A DNA stretch of 22,834 nucleotides. It comes from a virus. The DNA lies in IMG/VR virus record IMGVR_UViG_3300033571_000722, positions 1 to 22,834 of that record; one strand, 5' to 3'. Within the stretch, counting starts at the first letter, position 1. The number at the start of each line of letters is the position of its first letter. The notes under the pieces were generated by a model. That model worked only from the letters and a program-made list of their open reading frames with translations. It ran no database searches and had not been told where the DNA came from. Made by a program: the position numbers and the translations under genes. Shown here one piece after another: positions 7,630 through 15,946 of this stretch.

Positions 7630-9648
7630 TTAACAGAAATATCCACTAGGGTATCCAATTTCACCAGTAGAAGAATTTATATCCCAAGCTTGCCCATACA
7701 AATCTACAAAACTACTAAATCCAGTTATTGGTGTATTTCCATAAGGGTCTACATAAGCAATTAAACTAGTTTGAATTGTTCCATTAGATGTATAGAATGG
7801 AATAGTTGAGAAAGATGAACAAGTATCAGCACCTGCTGGTTTAGAACTTACTTTCAAATATCCAACTTGATACTGTGTAACAACAGGACTAAATCCACCA
7901 ACTGAACCTGATAAACCTGTTCCTTGCACATATACTAATGGTTCAGAAGCAAATGTTGTTTTAACCTCAAATGTTCCTTGTGAGAAAAAGTTTTCTGTAT
8001 CTATGTAATATATCTTACCAAACTCTCTATTTGCTCCTTTTGCAAATTGTTGTGAAACGTAATCCTGGTCTAATGTATCTCCAAAGTTTAATCTATTTAC
8101 TGCAAAATTATTAGCAGGGATAACATCAATAGGTTTATCTAAATTGATATATCTGTTGAAATCCTTTATATCTCCTTTCTGATACCAATCATTGAATGTT
8201 TCAATAATAAAATTGTTTGGTTTAGTATTATCAGGATAAATTACCAAATTGAATTTCTTTTGTATACCTGATATAAAATCAACTAATTTAATTCCTGATG
8301 TACCATAAGGTAAATTAGATGGTATATCCATTATTCTACCATCTGCTGCTTGTCTAACTCTTCTTATCTCTAAATAAGATTTAGGTTGTCCAGCTGGGTC
8401 TAACTTAAACTTAAAATTATTATATGGTGCATTGAACCAATTTCCCCATTCTAAACCAAAGTAATATGTTCCAGGTGCTACAACATCTGTTGCAAATGTT
8501 TGTTGAACTGTTAGAGTTTGATTTTGACCTGTATTACCTGCTGCAAAATCTTGTAATGTTAAATTATAAAAGTAAGTGCTTGAATCGTTTAAAGGTGAAT
8601 TTGATTTAGTTGTTAATGAACCAGTTTCTCTCATATATAGAGCTAAAACAGGACCACCTAATGAACCTGATAGGTTTATATTTAAATTTATAATACCTTG
8701 CAAAGATGAACTATGGTCTAATGTTATAGTATATGATGAATTATCACCAACAACATTTGATGGGTCATTTTCAACATTATACCAAGGTAAGTTAGTTATT
8801 GTTCCAGATGGTATCAGTAAATCAGTTTGTCCACTTCCTGAGAATGGTGCAATTTTAGCTACACCTAATGTTTCCATATCAACACCTGAATACTCAGGAT
8901 ATTTCAATGCATTATTACAGAACATATAAACATCATCCAATACTCCCGAATTTATAAACGATGAAGAGTATGTGTATCCTGTTGTTTCGAATATAGCATC
9001 CCAAACTGCTTTCACTCTGATAGCAGGTTTGAAATCCATTACAGATAAACCTTGTTGTTGATTATTATTATCATCTATACCTGTATTTAGTTCATTTGGA
9101 GTAAATTGCCACCCTTGTCCATAATCAGCAAGTGGATAAACAATATCTCTGTTGAACAAACCCGTACTACCGGTATTCCAACTTTCTGCAATATTTGCAT
9201 AAGATGATGTATGGTTATATTTTGCTAACGATGTTAAATCTGTTAAATATAATCTGTTAATATCTCTACCAAATGATGATAGAGTACCATATACAGTCAC
9301 CTCATACGAATCTATAAACTTATTAGCAGTTAGAGATACTTTATTTAATTGTAAATATCCTTGTGATAAATAAATACCACCAAAATCAAAGTATGCTGGA
9401 ACTTTAATGTTCGTTGCAAATAGAAATGGTGTATCTATTGAAATATCATAAACGTGTTCAAAGAACGCATTGTTTACTTTTGTTCCTGGCAAAGATAATT
9501 GACGAGTAAAATCAGATGGTAATACACCTATATCAAATAGACCTGTTACGTTATTAGATAATCTAATATCTTCATCGTTAAATAAGTCTAATTGTACTCC
9601 GTTTGCTATTAACTTATACTGAAACCCTTGTGTCGAAATTACTCCCAT
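7630..9648 (-). CDS. Putative tail hub / baseplate protein
   Basis: A 672-aa protein. The N-terminus has VQLDLFNDEDIRLSNN, followed by SDFTRQLSLPGTKVNNAFF. That 'T-R-x-L-x-LPGTK-x-NN-x-F' pattern, then IYLSQGYLQLNKV and SYEVTVYG, is one I recall from large tail tip or hub-like proteins of Bacteroidota phages. The middle (about 280-420) is rich in Ser/Thr beta strands and may be a carbohydrate-binding or fibre-like insert. The region near 450-540 (LVDFISGIQKKFNLVIYPDNT) resembles a hub-domain strand pattern. It is coupled by a one-base TAATG overlap to the 388-aa gene upstream. It lies before the tape measure gene, whereas tail tip genes normally follow it. No lysozyme or peptidase motif is seen. 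Confidence 0.6.
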   Translation of the reverse strand: MGVISTQGFQYKLIANGVQLDLFNDEDIRLSNNVTGLFDIGVLPSDFTRQLSLPGTKVNNAFFEHVYDISIDTPFLFATNIKVPAYFDFGGIYLSQGYLQLNKVSLTANKFIDSYEVTVYGTLSSFGRDINRLYLTDLTSLAKYNHTSSYANIAESWNTGSTGLFNRDIVYPLADYGQGWQFTPNELNTGIDDNNNQQQGLSVMDFKPAIRVKAVWDAIFETTGYTYSSSFINSGVLDDVYMFCNNALKYPEYSGVDMETLGVAKIAPFSGSGQTDLLIPSGTITNLPWYNVENDPSNVVGDNSSYTITLDHSSSLQGIINLNINLSGSLGGPVLALYMRETGSLTTKSNSPLNDSSTYFYNLTLQDFAAGNTGQNQTLTVQQTFATDVVAPGTYYFGLEWGNWFNAPYNNFKFKLDPAGQPKSYLEIRRVRQAADGRIMDIPSNLPYGTSGIKLVDFISGIQKKFNLVIYPDNTKPNNFIIETFNDWYQKGDIKDFNRYINLDKPIDVIPANNFAVNRLNFGDTLDQDYVSQQFAKGANREFGKIYYIDTENFFSQGTFEVKTTFASEPLVYVQGTGLSGSVGGFSPVVTQYQVGYLKVSSKPAGADTCSSFSTIPFYTSNGTIQTSLIAYVDPYGNTPITGFSSFVDLYGQAWDINSSTGEIGYPSGYFC

Positions 9649-10814
9649 TAGATGATTAGTTTATAACTCTGTCCGTAATTGAAATCAAATGAGTATTGAA
9701 TTAGTTTATCTACTACACCTGTTTTAAATACTATATCTTGCGTTGCAATAGTTAAAGGTCTTACTAATTGAGAAGACTCATCGTATATCCAATATATCTC
9801 ATCAGATACCAATAATTGTTTTAACCTATCATTATAATCCTCTGAAATCCAAAATGAATTTACAGAAATAGCTTGATTTGAATCTACAATATAGTTTAAT
9901 ATACCTGAATCGTAATTTTGATAAGATAAAGTAGAACTTTCCCAACTACCCAACTGAGGTTGATATGTTTTTCTTTCAGTTTTGAATGATTGTTTATTAA
10001 CCATATAAAAGTTAAAGTAATCAAACTGTCCGTATCTGTTCTTCCATTTAATTCTTACATTAGGATATTTCTGTATACATTCTATGTTATACTTAATAGG
10101 TAATCCCAAAGCAGTTGAATTATTATATGCTTGAACTGAATACCATTCTAACCCAACTGTTGATAAAGGGAATCCACTTTGTGATGCTCCAATTGGGTAT
10201 TGTGCTATTTGTGCTGATGATGATGTGCTACCACTAATAGTGTAGTTTGCCGAACCCAAATTAGAATTGTATACAATCTTATTAGGAGCAAGAGTCCCAC
10301 CGGCAGAACCAACGTATACCCCTCCATTTCCAAAGTTATTAACGAATGCAGATTGAGTTGCAGGACCATCTGTCATTAGAGGCCAGTAAGCAGATGCAGA
10401 TGTTATGTTTTGTCCAATTGGTTCTTGGAATATACCATATCCATCTAATGCTTTATAAACATCTGATTTGGTATGTGAACCTGTTACGAATATAGAACCA
10501 CTCAACCATTGCCAATAAAAATCTACTGCATAATACTTTACATTAGATGTATTTTGTATTGCTAAATCTGTAAGAGTTGAATTTATAATTCTATTTAAAT
10601 CAAAAATACCTACATTAGATGTATTAGGATATTTTACAATTGTATATTGAGAAGAACCTGAATTTGATACAGAACCCGTCCAATAGTATAATTCACCAAC
10701 ATATTGAAATGAAGATGATGTTAATAGGTTTGTATCCGATTCAGAAAGTGTAAATATAATTGGCGATTGTGCCAAAGATACTAACGCAGGTGTTTGGGTT
10801 ATAGATAAAGACAT
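9648..10814 (-). CDS. Putative minor tail / distal-tail-like protein
   Basis: A 388-aa protein starting MSLSITQTPALVSLAQSPI. The N-terminal 120 residues are a beta-rich domain (PIIFTLSESDTN, FDLNRIINSTL, YYAVDFYWQW). The centre is Ser/Gly-rich. The C-terminal 150 residues (VRIKWKNRYGQFDYFNFYM, NDRLKQLLVSDEIYWI, LIQYSFDFNYGQSYKLII) are the conserved part I recall from tail proteins encoded between connector and hub genes in Bacteroidota phages. It begins its own block: the spacer in front (10815-10867) holds a promoter-like motif. It overlaps the 672-aa hub-like gene by one base, so the two are probably made in similar amounts. A distal tail or tail tip role is inferred. Confidence 0.6.
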   Translation of the reverse strand: MSLSITQTPALVSLAQSPIIFTLSESDTNLLTSSSFQYVGELYYWTGSVSNSGSSQYTIVKYPNTSNVGIFDLNRIINSTLTDLAIQNTSNVKYYAVDFYWQWLSGSIFVTGSHTKSDVYKALDGYGIFQEPIGQNITSASAYWPLMTDGPATQSAFVNNFGNGGVYVGSAGGTLAPNKIVYNSNLGSANYTISGSTSSSAQIAQYPIGASQSGFPLSTVGLEWYSVQAYNNSTALGLPIKYNIECIQKYPNVRIKWKNRYGQFDYFNFYMVNKQSFKTERKTYQPQLGSWESSTLSYQNYDSGILNYIVDSNQAISVNSFWISEDYNDRLKQLLVSDEIYWIYDESSQLVRPLTIATQDIVFKTGVVDKLIQYSFDFNYGQSYKLII

Positions 10815-10835
10815 TATTTAGAATGTTTTTATTAT

Positions 10836-10863
10836 TATAACCTATATTTTTGGAAAAGTATTG
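10836..10863 (-). promoter_or_regulatory. Phage promoter-like motif upstream of the 388-aa tail gene
   Basis: On the minus strand this has TACTTTT, then an AT-rich spacer, then GGTTATAAT. The -10 hexamer TATAAT is perfect; the extended TG is changed to GG. The spacing equals that of the copies at 3227, 15860, 18346 and 21715. The predicted start is about 15 nt before the ATG at 10814. It occupies nearly the whole gap after the HK97-gp10-like gene. Confidence 0.5.
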
Positions 10864-10867
10864 AATG

Positions 10868-11251
10868 CTAGGAATCTAAATCGTCAATTGCCTTTTGTAT
10901 TTGCTCTACAACCTGCATACCAATCTCGTCCATATAATCCATCAAAAGAGAATCTACTATTGGAGAGTTGATTGCTTTATCAGCAAAGTTTATTGCCTGT
11001 GGTATGTTTTTAGTTTTACCATTACGAACTGTTTTAGATACAGTAGGGTCATTCCACCATTGTCCGTATTCAGCACCTGGTGGAGAAAAATCTATTTCAA
11101 ATTCAAATGATTTTGTATTCTTATCTTCCTTTAATACTTTATCAGGAGTATTTGCTCTTGCTAATGCTTTCTTTAATCTACCAGTTTTTATGGGGGCTTT
11201 GGCAACTGCTAAACCCCCAATCTGTTTTGCTATATCTTTTAAAGTAGGCAT
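10868..11251 (-). CDS. HK97-gp10-like tail completion / head-tail joining protein
   Basis: A 127-aa protein. It carries APIKTGRLKKAL near the N-terminus, then FEIDFSPPGAEYGQWWNDP and VSKTVRNGKTKNIPQAINFADKA. The 'AP-x-KTG-x-L' start and the central beta segment followed by a helix are typical of the HK97 gp10 family, which terminates the tail tube or joins it to the head. Its start abuts the stop of the 505-aa fibre gene with no spacer, and it closes the portal-to-completion block. A helical C-terminus (DYMDEIGMQVVEQIQKAI) fits the family. Length is normal and nothing is missing. Confidence 0.8.
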   Translation of the reverse strand: MPTLKDIAKQIGGLAVAKAPIKTGRLKKALARANTPDKVLKEDKNTKSFEFEIDFSPPGAEYGQWWNDPTVSKTVRNGKTKNIPQAINFADKAINSPIVDSLLMDYMDEIGMQVVEQIQKAIDDLDS

Positions 11252-12769
11252 TTATCTTACTTGTGTTACTGTTAAGATTACTGATGGTACTAATGGTATA
11301 TTACCACTTGCAGGGAATGAAATCAATTTAATATTAGTATCAGATGTTTGCCAACACAATTCCCAATAATCACTGCTAGTTGATTCAACTACATAATTCC
11401 ATGCTGCTAATGCTTTTGCTTGATTAGCTCCACCACTAACTGTTAATACTCCTGCTGATGCAGTGTAATTAACTCCATTCTTTTTTAACCAAACATGGAC
11501 TGTGTCATTTCCACTACCAGTAACTCTATCAAATTGTGCAGAGAATTGGATATTGTATGTTCCACTATTTGCTAATGTTATTCTACTATTAGATACAATT
11601 GTTACACCTTGTGATATATCAGTTGTTTCAAAATTCATTGATTGAGAAACGTTTGCAGAACCAGATTGAGTTACTAATGAACTAAATGCTCCTACGTTAA
11701 ATTGTTTGTTTCCATGAACTACTAATCCATTACTACCACTTTGTATTACTAAATTACCACCATTTATTTGTGCACCTTGTGAACCAGTAAATGGAGCATT
11801 GATTGTAGTTCTACCCTCTGCTTGAATAAATCCAAAGAAAGCATTACCAAATGTTCCACCTTGATTATCAATCAACCATATATCTTGATTGACAGAACCT
11901 GTCATTCTAAAATCAAAAGTATTTCCATTATCAGAAACACCTAATCTCAAAACATCAGTTCCACCTGGTCTGTTTATGTAAATATGATTATCGTTAGAAC
12001 CTGATATACGTTGTGGTCCTACAAAGGTATTACTACCAGTAGTTGCAAATGAACCTGTGTTTATAGGTTGGTTAGATGCCGTATAAGAGTTTAATGCATT
12101 GATACTAATCTGTTGTGAAGCAGATGAAGCATTCAATTGTGTAATAGAACTATTAGTAGATGCCGTATATGAGTTAAATGAGGATGTTTGTAAGAATCCT
12201 AATGCAACTATCTGTGCCGAACCTGAAACAGTTCCTGCTGGTACAGTACCACTTGAATTTAATGTCACAGTTTGTTGTGAACCATCTCCTTTTGTATAAG
12301 TAAATTGATTATCAACAAGTGTACTAAATATATCAACAACTGAACTTGCAGTAATAGCAGATGTTGCATAAGATGATGTTGCTCCATTTAATGCATTTAT
12401 ACTAATTTGTTGTGAAGCAGAACTTGCATTCAACTGAGTTATAGAACTATTAGTTGATGATGTGTAAGCATTAAATGAAGATGTAGTTACAAATGAACCT
12501 GTGTTGATAGATGACCCACCACCAAAAGAAGATGTAGCAACTAATGTAGTTCTATTATTTGCATCTCCTACCCAAACATATCCATTTGTTAATGATGATG
12601 TAAGAGAACCGGATAAGAATACATTACCCAATGAATTTACAAAGACACCAATTCCATTACCTAAACCATCTTGTAATTGAACAGATGCCGTAGTAATTGT
12701 TGTATCGTTACCTAAATGAATTAAAGAGGTATAACTCTGTGAAATATATAAATTACTTAAACTTCCCAT
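11252..12769 (-). CDS. Fibre protein with C-terminal C1q/TNF-like jelly-roll domain
   Basis: A 505-aa protein. Residues 90-240 are Ser/Thr/Asn-rich heptad-like repeats, including two near-identical units (SSFNAYTSSTNSSI at about 97-128 and SSFNSYTASTNSSI at about 195-227), 99 residues apart. Residues 240-350 contain ATTGSNTFVGPQRISGS, a module also found in the 754-aa fibre. Residues 350-505 begin VHGNKQFNVGAFSS and carry NSRITLANSGTYNIQFSAQF, a WLKKNG turn and AWNYVVE. That order of strands is the jelly-roll of C1q/TNF-like domains on phage fibres, which trimerise and often bind surface sugars. The gene sits among neck genes, so it could be a head or neck fibre rather than a tail fibre. It follows the tail completion gene by 19 nt. 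Confidence 0.7.
   Translation of the reverse strand: MGSLSNLYISQSYTSLIHLGNDTTITTASVQLQDGLGNGIGVFVNSLGNVFLSGSLTSSLTNGYVWVGDANNRTTLVATSSFGGGSSINTGSFVTTSSFNAYTSSTNSSITQLNASSASQQISINALNGATSSYATSAITASSVVDIFSTLVDNQFTYTKGDGSQQTVTLNSSGTVPAGTVSGSAQIVALGFLQTSSFNSYTASTNSSITQLNASSASQQISINALNSYTASNQPINTGSFATTGSNTFVGPQRISGSNDNHIYINRPGGTDVLRLGVSDNGNTFDFRMTGSVNQDIWLIDNQGGTFGNAFFGFIQAEGRTTINAPFTGSQGAQINGGNLVIQSGSNGLVVHGNKQFNVGAFSSLVTQSGSANVSQSMNFETTDISQGVTIVSNSRITLANSGTYNIQFSAQFDRVTGSGNDTVHVWLKKNGVNYTASAGVLTVSGGANQAKALAAWNYVVESTSSDYWELCWQTSDTNIKLISFPASGNIPLVPSVILTVTQVR
12090..12190 (-). repeat. Downstream copy of an in-gene fibre repeat (297-bp period)
   Basis: This copy encodes about 30 residues around ITQLNASSASQQISINALN. 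It pairs with the copy at 12387-12487, exactly 297 bases (99 codons) away. DNA identity is high but not perfect. Likely a duplicated trimerising coiled-coil unit. Confidence 0.75.
12387..12487 (-). repeat. Upstream copy of an in-gene fibre repeat (297-bp period)
   Basis: Partner of the copy at 12090-12190. Both encode SSF-N-x-YT-x-STNSSITQLN followed by ASSASQQISINALN. Similar but weaker units occur in the 754-aa fibre, so the unit is shared between fibre genes. Confidence 0.75.
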
Positions 12770-12788
12770 TTATTTTTATTTTATAATT

Positions 12789-13652
12789 TTAAGCCGTTGA
12801 CCAGGTTTTGAATGTTACGTTAGAACCAGATGACCAGTTTTGAAATGTAGTTCCCCATATTTGAGGTTCAATCCATTTTAAACAAGTTGGGCAATCTCCA
12901 AAATTAGTATAAGGTAATGCTAATATTGGTAAGTTTACTAAATCAAAATCATCTGAATTTTCAATTACATCAACAATAGTATAACAATCATAACCATAAG
13001 AAGTAGTGATGTTCTGAGATGCAGCAGGAACGTAGTTACTAGCAAACACTTGCCCTATACTACCACTTGAACTTAATATAGCTCTATATGTTCCACCACT
13101 AATACAATCTTGAATTACATACCCATTATCATTCGGATTAATCAAAAAAAAAAGGCAACGATTCTTATCGTTATGGGTAGTAAGTGTGAACTCTGCCATC
13201 CATCCTGCCAATCCATTATTGAATTGGTCTTGGAATGGAGTACAAGTTATTTCACCATTTACCTCAAACCCAACTACACCTCTTTGAGTATAAGCAGTTA
13301 AATCATTTAGAATTGCTAATGTGTTAGCATGAATATCAACAACATCTGTTGAACCAAAGAATGGAATTTCATCTTCGTTATTTCTAGCATCGGATTCGTT
13401 ATTCTTATTTTTGATTTTATCAGCAACTATTACCTGCACACTAAATTCAGTAATACTCGGTCCAAATGTGCTATTTAGAATGTTTATATTACCAATTGGG
13501 TATTGAGGAAATGCATATGTATCCAAACTTTCTAAATCACCCATTGTAACTAATGTTATAGATGGATGATTGTTCATAATAGTTCTAAAATAACTTAGAA
13601 CATTATAGTATAGAGTATAATTTACACCAGCATTATTTATTAAATTAGCCAT
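12789..13652 (-). CDS. Tail completion protein with Cys-rich C-terminal extension joined through a T10 tract
   Basis: A 287-aa reading frame. Residues 1-166 (MANLINNAGVNYTLYYNVL; FPQYPIGNINIL; NDLTAYTQRGVVGFEVNG; MAEFTLTTHNDKNRC) match in layout the tail completion or neck proteins that follow the DUF6712-type connector in Bacteroidota phages, which I recall ending close to the NRC segment. Codons 167-170 are a run of ten T. A slip of one base either way gives a stop within four codons, making a product of about 169-171 aa; normal reading adds 117 residues. The extension has two parts: a strand-rich module with C183, then YDCYTI and GDCPTC (C223, C254, C257), a Cys module I recall from phage structural proteins. 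It starts 6 nt after the connector gene. Confidence 0.65.
   Translation of the reverse strand: MANLINNAGVNYTLYYNVLSYFRTIMNNHPSITLVTMGDLESLDTYAFPQYPIGNINILNSTFGPSITEFSVQVIVADKIKNKNNESDARNNEDEIPFFGSTDVVDIHANTLAILNDLTAYTQRGVVGFEVNGEITCTPFQDQFNNGLAGWMAEFTLTTHNDKNRCLFFLINPNDNGYVIQDCISGGTYRAILSSSGSIGQVFASNYVPAASQNITTSYGYDCYTIVDVIENSDDFDLVNLPILALPYTNFGDCPTCLKWIEPQIWGTTFQNWSSGSNVTFKTWSTA
13144..13153 (-). promoter_or_regulatory. T10 slip tract inside the tail completion gene
   Basis: Ten A on the plus strand, read as CC-T10-GATTAA on the coding strand, at codons 167-170. In frame the reading continues for 117 codons. One extra T gives FFFD then stop; one fewer T gives an immediate TGA. RNA polymerase or ribosome slippage here would make a short form without the extension. 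Confidence 0.4.
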
Positions 13653-13658
13653 AATTTA

Positions 13659-14177
13659 TTATAATTGAATTCCACCAAAATATTGGTTACTTTGGTCTGG
13701 ATAGATTTGAGTTTGATTTCCAACAGATTCCAAATATTGAGGAATAAATTGAGAGTATGCAATCAAATAGTTTTGTAATCTTAAAGCATAGTAATCAGCA
13801 TTGTTTAATGCTTTATTCAAAAGATAATCTACCTCTGATTTAACAGGTGCTTCCCCTTGCTCACTTTTTTGTTTAATTGCTCCATTAGATTTAAATTGAA
13901 CAGATGAGAATGGTATATATTCAACTGCCGAATACCATATTAAAGTATTCTTAATGTAATCATCTAAAAGGTCTTGATAATATACTGACAAATTGTCAGT
14001 AGTATTTGCTATAATCTGTGCTTGTAGAAAATCAAACAATACAGTTCCTAATAAGTTCTTCAAATACTTATCTTGTGCAGTTCTAACGAATGGTAACAAA
14101 GAATCAGCATCTATTGCACCTTGCAATGGAGTGTTCTTTATAATGTCGTTTCTGTTTATGAATAATGCGTATGCCAT
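13659..14177 (-). CDS. Head-tail connector (DUF6712-like)
   Basis: A 172-aa protein starting MAYALFINRNDIIKNTPLQG. It continues with DADSLLPFVRTAQDKYLKNLLG, a central helix pair (LLDDYIKNTLIWYSAVEYIPF) and EVDYLLNKALNNADYYALRLQ. This order is characteristic of the DUF6712 neck or head-tail connector family of flavobacterial and crAss-like phages. It sits just after the portal gene (2-nt gap) and before the tail completion gene (6-nt gap), the usual place for a connector that docks on the portal. All expected helices are present and nothing is truncated. Confidence 0.75.
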   Translation of the reverse strand: MAYALFINRNDIIKNTPLQGAIDADSLLPFVRTAQDKYLKNLLGTVLFDFLQAQIIANTTDNLSVYYQDLLDDYIKNTLIWYSAVEYIPFSSVQFKSNGAIKQKSEQGEAPVKSEVDYLLNKALNNADYYALRLQNYLIAYSQFIPQYLESVGNQTQIYPDQSNQYFGGIQL

Positions 14178-14179
14178 AA

Positions 14180-15466
14180 TTAGTCTTTATAAGTTTCGTA
14201 TTCGTTCTCAAAAAATGCCTGTGATTGTCTTACAAATCTAGGTTCTGTTGATTGGTCTTCTGTTGTTTGGTCTTGTGGGTCTTCTATTGTTGCAGGATTC
14301 TCCATTGCCTTATTAGTTTCATCTTCAACTTGTTCAACAGTTTGACCTGTTTCTTCTGCTTGTTGTGATAAAATTACCAATGGTGTTAATTGCTCAAAGT
14401 ATAATTCCATATTATCATATCCACCTGCTGTCAAAGCATAATCTAATGCATTTAAGATAAGGTTTTGAAATGGAGATATTGTCATAGTTTGCATAATAGA
14501 GAATGCAGTTTTCATCTCTTCTGATTGGGAGCTAAATCCGTTGTTAGCCGTTCTTATACCAAACAAAAGAGGTGATGTAACTCTATGTGCAACAAGGATT
14601 CTATCCTGAGTATAATCTGCTACATAATGATATTTCTCATGTAGGTTATCAGTTTGAATTACATCTATTGTAGGTTTAGTTAAAGGGTCATCGTTAAACG
14701 ATAACATAAATCTACCTGCATTATCTGTACCTGTAAACTTTGCTTGAATTAAATCCTCAATAGTTTCTCTTTCCTCAGGAGCAGGAACACCATTGTTAAA
14801 GTTAATCATTACTGCCGGTAAGAAACCATTAGTAATATTATTTAAATGTAAGTTTGAAATCTCTCCTTCACTAATTGCAAACTGCATTGCTGCAACCCAA
14901 TCAGGCAAAGAATAATAATATAAACCTGGACAATAGTTTTTGATATAAAGAATTTCCATCTTTTGGTTTGATGTTTCAAAAGCAGGGATTTTCTTTTTAT
15001 CTTTAATTTTTCTTTGGTCATTCCAATCAGTACAATAGTAATAGTTTTGTATTCTTGTATGTGAACCTAATTTCTCAGCTCTTAAATTCTGAATAGGTAC
15101 ATGATACATCTTAATTATCTTAGTATGGTCATCATTCCAATATACCTGATAAGCAGCATTACCATACAATTTCAAATCGAATGCAACCCTTTTCGTCTCC
15201 TCCTGAGGGATTATCTTTTGTAGTATGGTATCAAACCCCTCTATCTTAGAATACAATCCCTTACCGTAGATTAAATCACCTATACCCTCAATACAAGCAC
15301 TATTAGTTGTACTCACATTAAAGGTTGTAGTAACTGCATCAAAGAAATCATCGTGACCATAAACTCCAAACGGTACCCAGGTATAACGAGTTTTAGTATC
15401 TTCCTGTATAATAGGAAGTTGGTTATTGTTTACATTAACTATTGCAAAGTTCTGTTGTTGTTTCAT
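14180..15466 (-). CDS. Portal protein
   Basis: A 428-aa protein, the expected length for HK97-type portals. Near the N-terminus is DDFFDAVTTTFNVSTTN with IEGIGDLIYGKGL, followed by the clip and wing region. The central NYCPGLYYYSLPDWVAAMQ and a QTDNLHEKYHYVADYTQDRIL stretch are typical portal landmarks, as is HRVTSPLLFGIRTANNGFSS. The acidic Gln/Glu-rich C-terminus (about 375-428) would project into the head. The protein forms the dodecamer through which DNA enters and leaves. It lies 3 nt after a 119-aa gene and 2 nt before the connector. The gene sits downstream of the capsid and tail tube genes, not upstream as is usual. Confidence 0.9.
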   Translation of the reverse strand: MKQQQNFAIVNVNNNQLPIIQEDTKTRYTWVPFGVYGHDDFFDAVTTTFNVSTTNSACIEGIGDLIYGKGLYSKIEGFDTILQKIIPQEETKRVAFDLKLYGNAAYQVYWNDDHTKIIKMYHVPIQNLRAEKLGSHTRIQNYYYCTDWNDQRKIKDKKKIPAFETSNQKMEILYIKNYCPGLYYYSLPDWVAAMQFAISEGEISNLHLNNITNGFLPAVMINFNNGVPAPEERETIEDLIQAKFTGTDNAGRFMLSFNDDPLTKPTIDVIQTDNLHEKYHYVADYTQDRILVAHRVTSPLLFGIRTANNGFSSQSEEMKTAFSIMQTMTISPFQNLILNALDYALTAGGYDNMELYFEQLTPLVILSQQAEETGQTVEQVEDETNKAMENPATIEDPQDQTTEDQSTEPRFVRQSQAFFENEYETYKD

Positions 15467-15469
15467 ATG

Positions 15470-15829
15470 TTAATCTATGATTATATACCTGTTTTCACTT
15501 TCATGCGATATTACAGGTGGAATTTGGTTTTCGTATACTGATTTATCTACTGATTGAGATTTGTATGATTGTAATGAACCATGCCATATTGGGTCAGTTG
15601 TTCCTGAATTGAATAATTCTAATCTATATTCAGTTGCAACACTTGCAGATGCAATACTTCCAGTAAATTGTAATAAACTTTCATATCCATTATATGTGAT
15701 ACCACTCAAAGACATAGTAGTGTTCTCTAAGGTATACATATTCTGCATATTCATTGTAAATGTATTAGATGATGTTACATCGGTTCTAATAGCATATGCA
15801 TTGCTCTGAGATATATAATATGGTAGCAT
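15470..15829 (-). CDS. Hypothetical 119-aa protein preceding the portal gene
   Basis: I do not recognise a named family. The protein begins MLPYYISQSNAYAIRTDVTS and is strand-rich: TMSLSGITYNGYESLLQFTG, then TEYRLELFNSGTTDPIWHGSLQ. Its end, NQIPPVISHESENRYIIID, resembles small virion proteins of Bacteroidota phages encoded near connector genes. It is the first gene of the block that starts at the 15860 promoter-like motif, and it lies only 3 nt from the portal start, so the two are probably co-translated. Upstream in-frame TAG limits the start to 15829. A small head or neck decoration is a plausible role; the evidence is position only. Confidence 0.6.
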   Translation of the reverse strand: MLPYYISQSNAYAIRTDVTSSNTFTMNMQNMYTLENTTMSLSGITYNGYESLLQFTGSIASASVATEYRLELFNSGTTDPIWHGSLQSYKSQSVDKSVYENQIPPVISHESENRYIIID

Positions 15830-15859
15830 TAGCTAGTATTTATGTTGTTCTTATCTAGA

Positions 15860-15887
15860 TATAACATACCATTTTGTTAAAATAGTT
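15860..15887 (-). promoter_or_regulatory. Phage promoter-like motif upstream of the portal block
   Basis: On the minus strand this has AACTATTTT, then an AT-rich spacer, then TATGTTATA (extended -10 TGnTATA). It lies just downstream of the strong terminator at 15896-15923 and about 30 nt before the ATG at 15829. A terminator followed directly by a promoter-like motif is the clearest block boundary in the window and supports the motif being real. Confidence 0.6.
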
Positions 15888-15895
15888 AAAATAAA

Positions 15896-15923
15896 AAACC
15901 CCACTCCGTTGGGAGTAGGGTTT
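15896..15923 (-). terminator. Rho-independent terminator after the tail tube gene
   Basis: The inverted repeat has arms at 15896-15907 and 15912-15923 (AAACCC-C-ACTCC / GGAGT-A-GGGTTT) with one internal mismatch and a GTTG loop. On the minus strand it is followed by a T-rich tract (TTTTTTATTTT), as expected for intrinsic termination. It lies 24 nt past the stop of the 182-aa gene. Confidence 0.85.
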
Positions 15924-15946
15924 CATAATCTTTATACTATACTGAA

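Noticed and set aside
9661-9690. A GTTATA box near the end of the 388-aa gene
   Set aside because: The upstream element is missing and the box lies inside coding sequence, with the next gene coupled by overlap. Probably chance.
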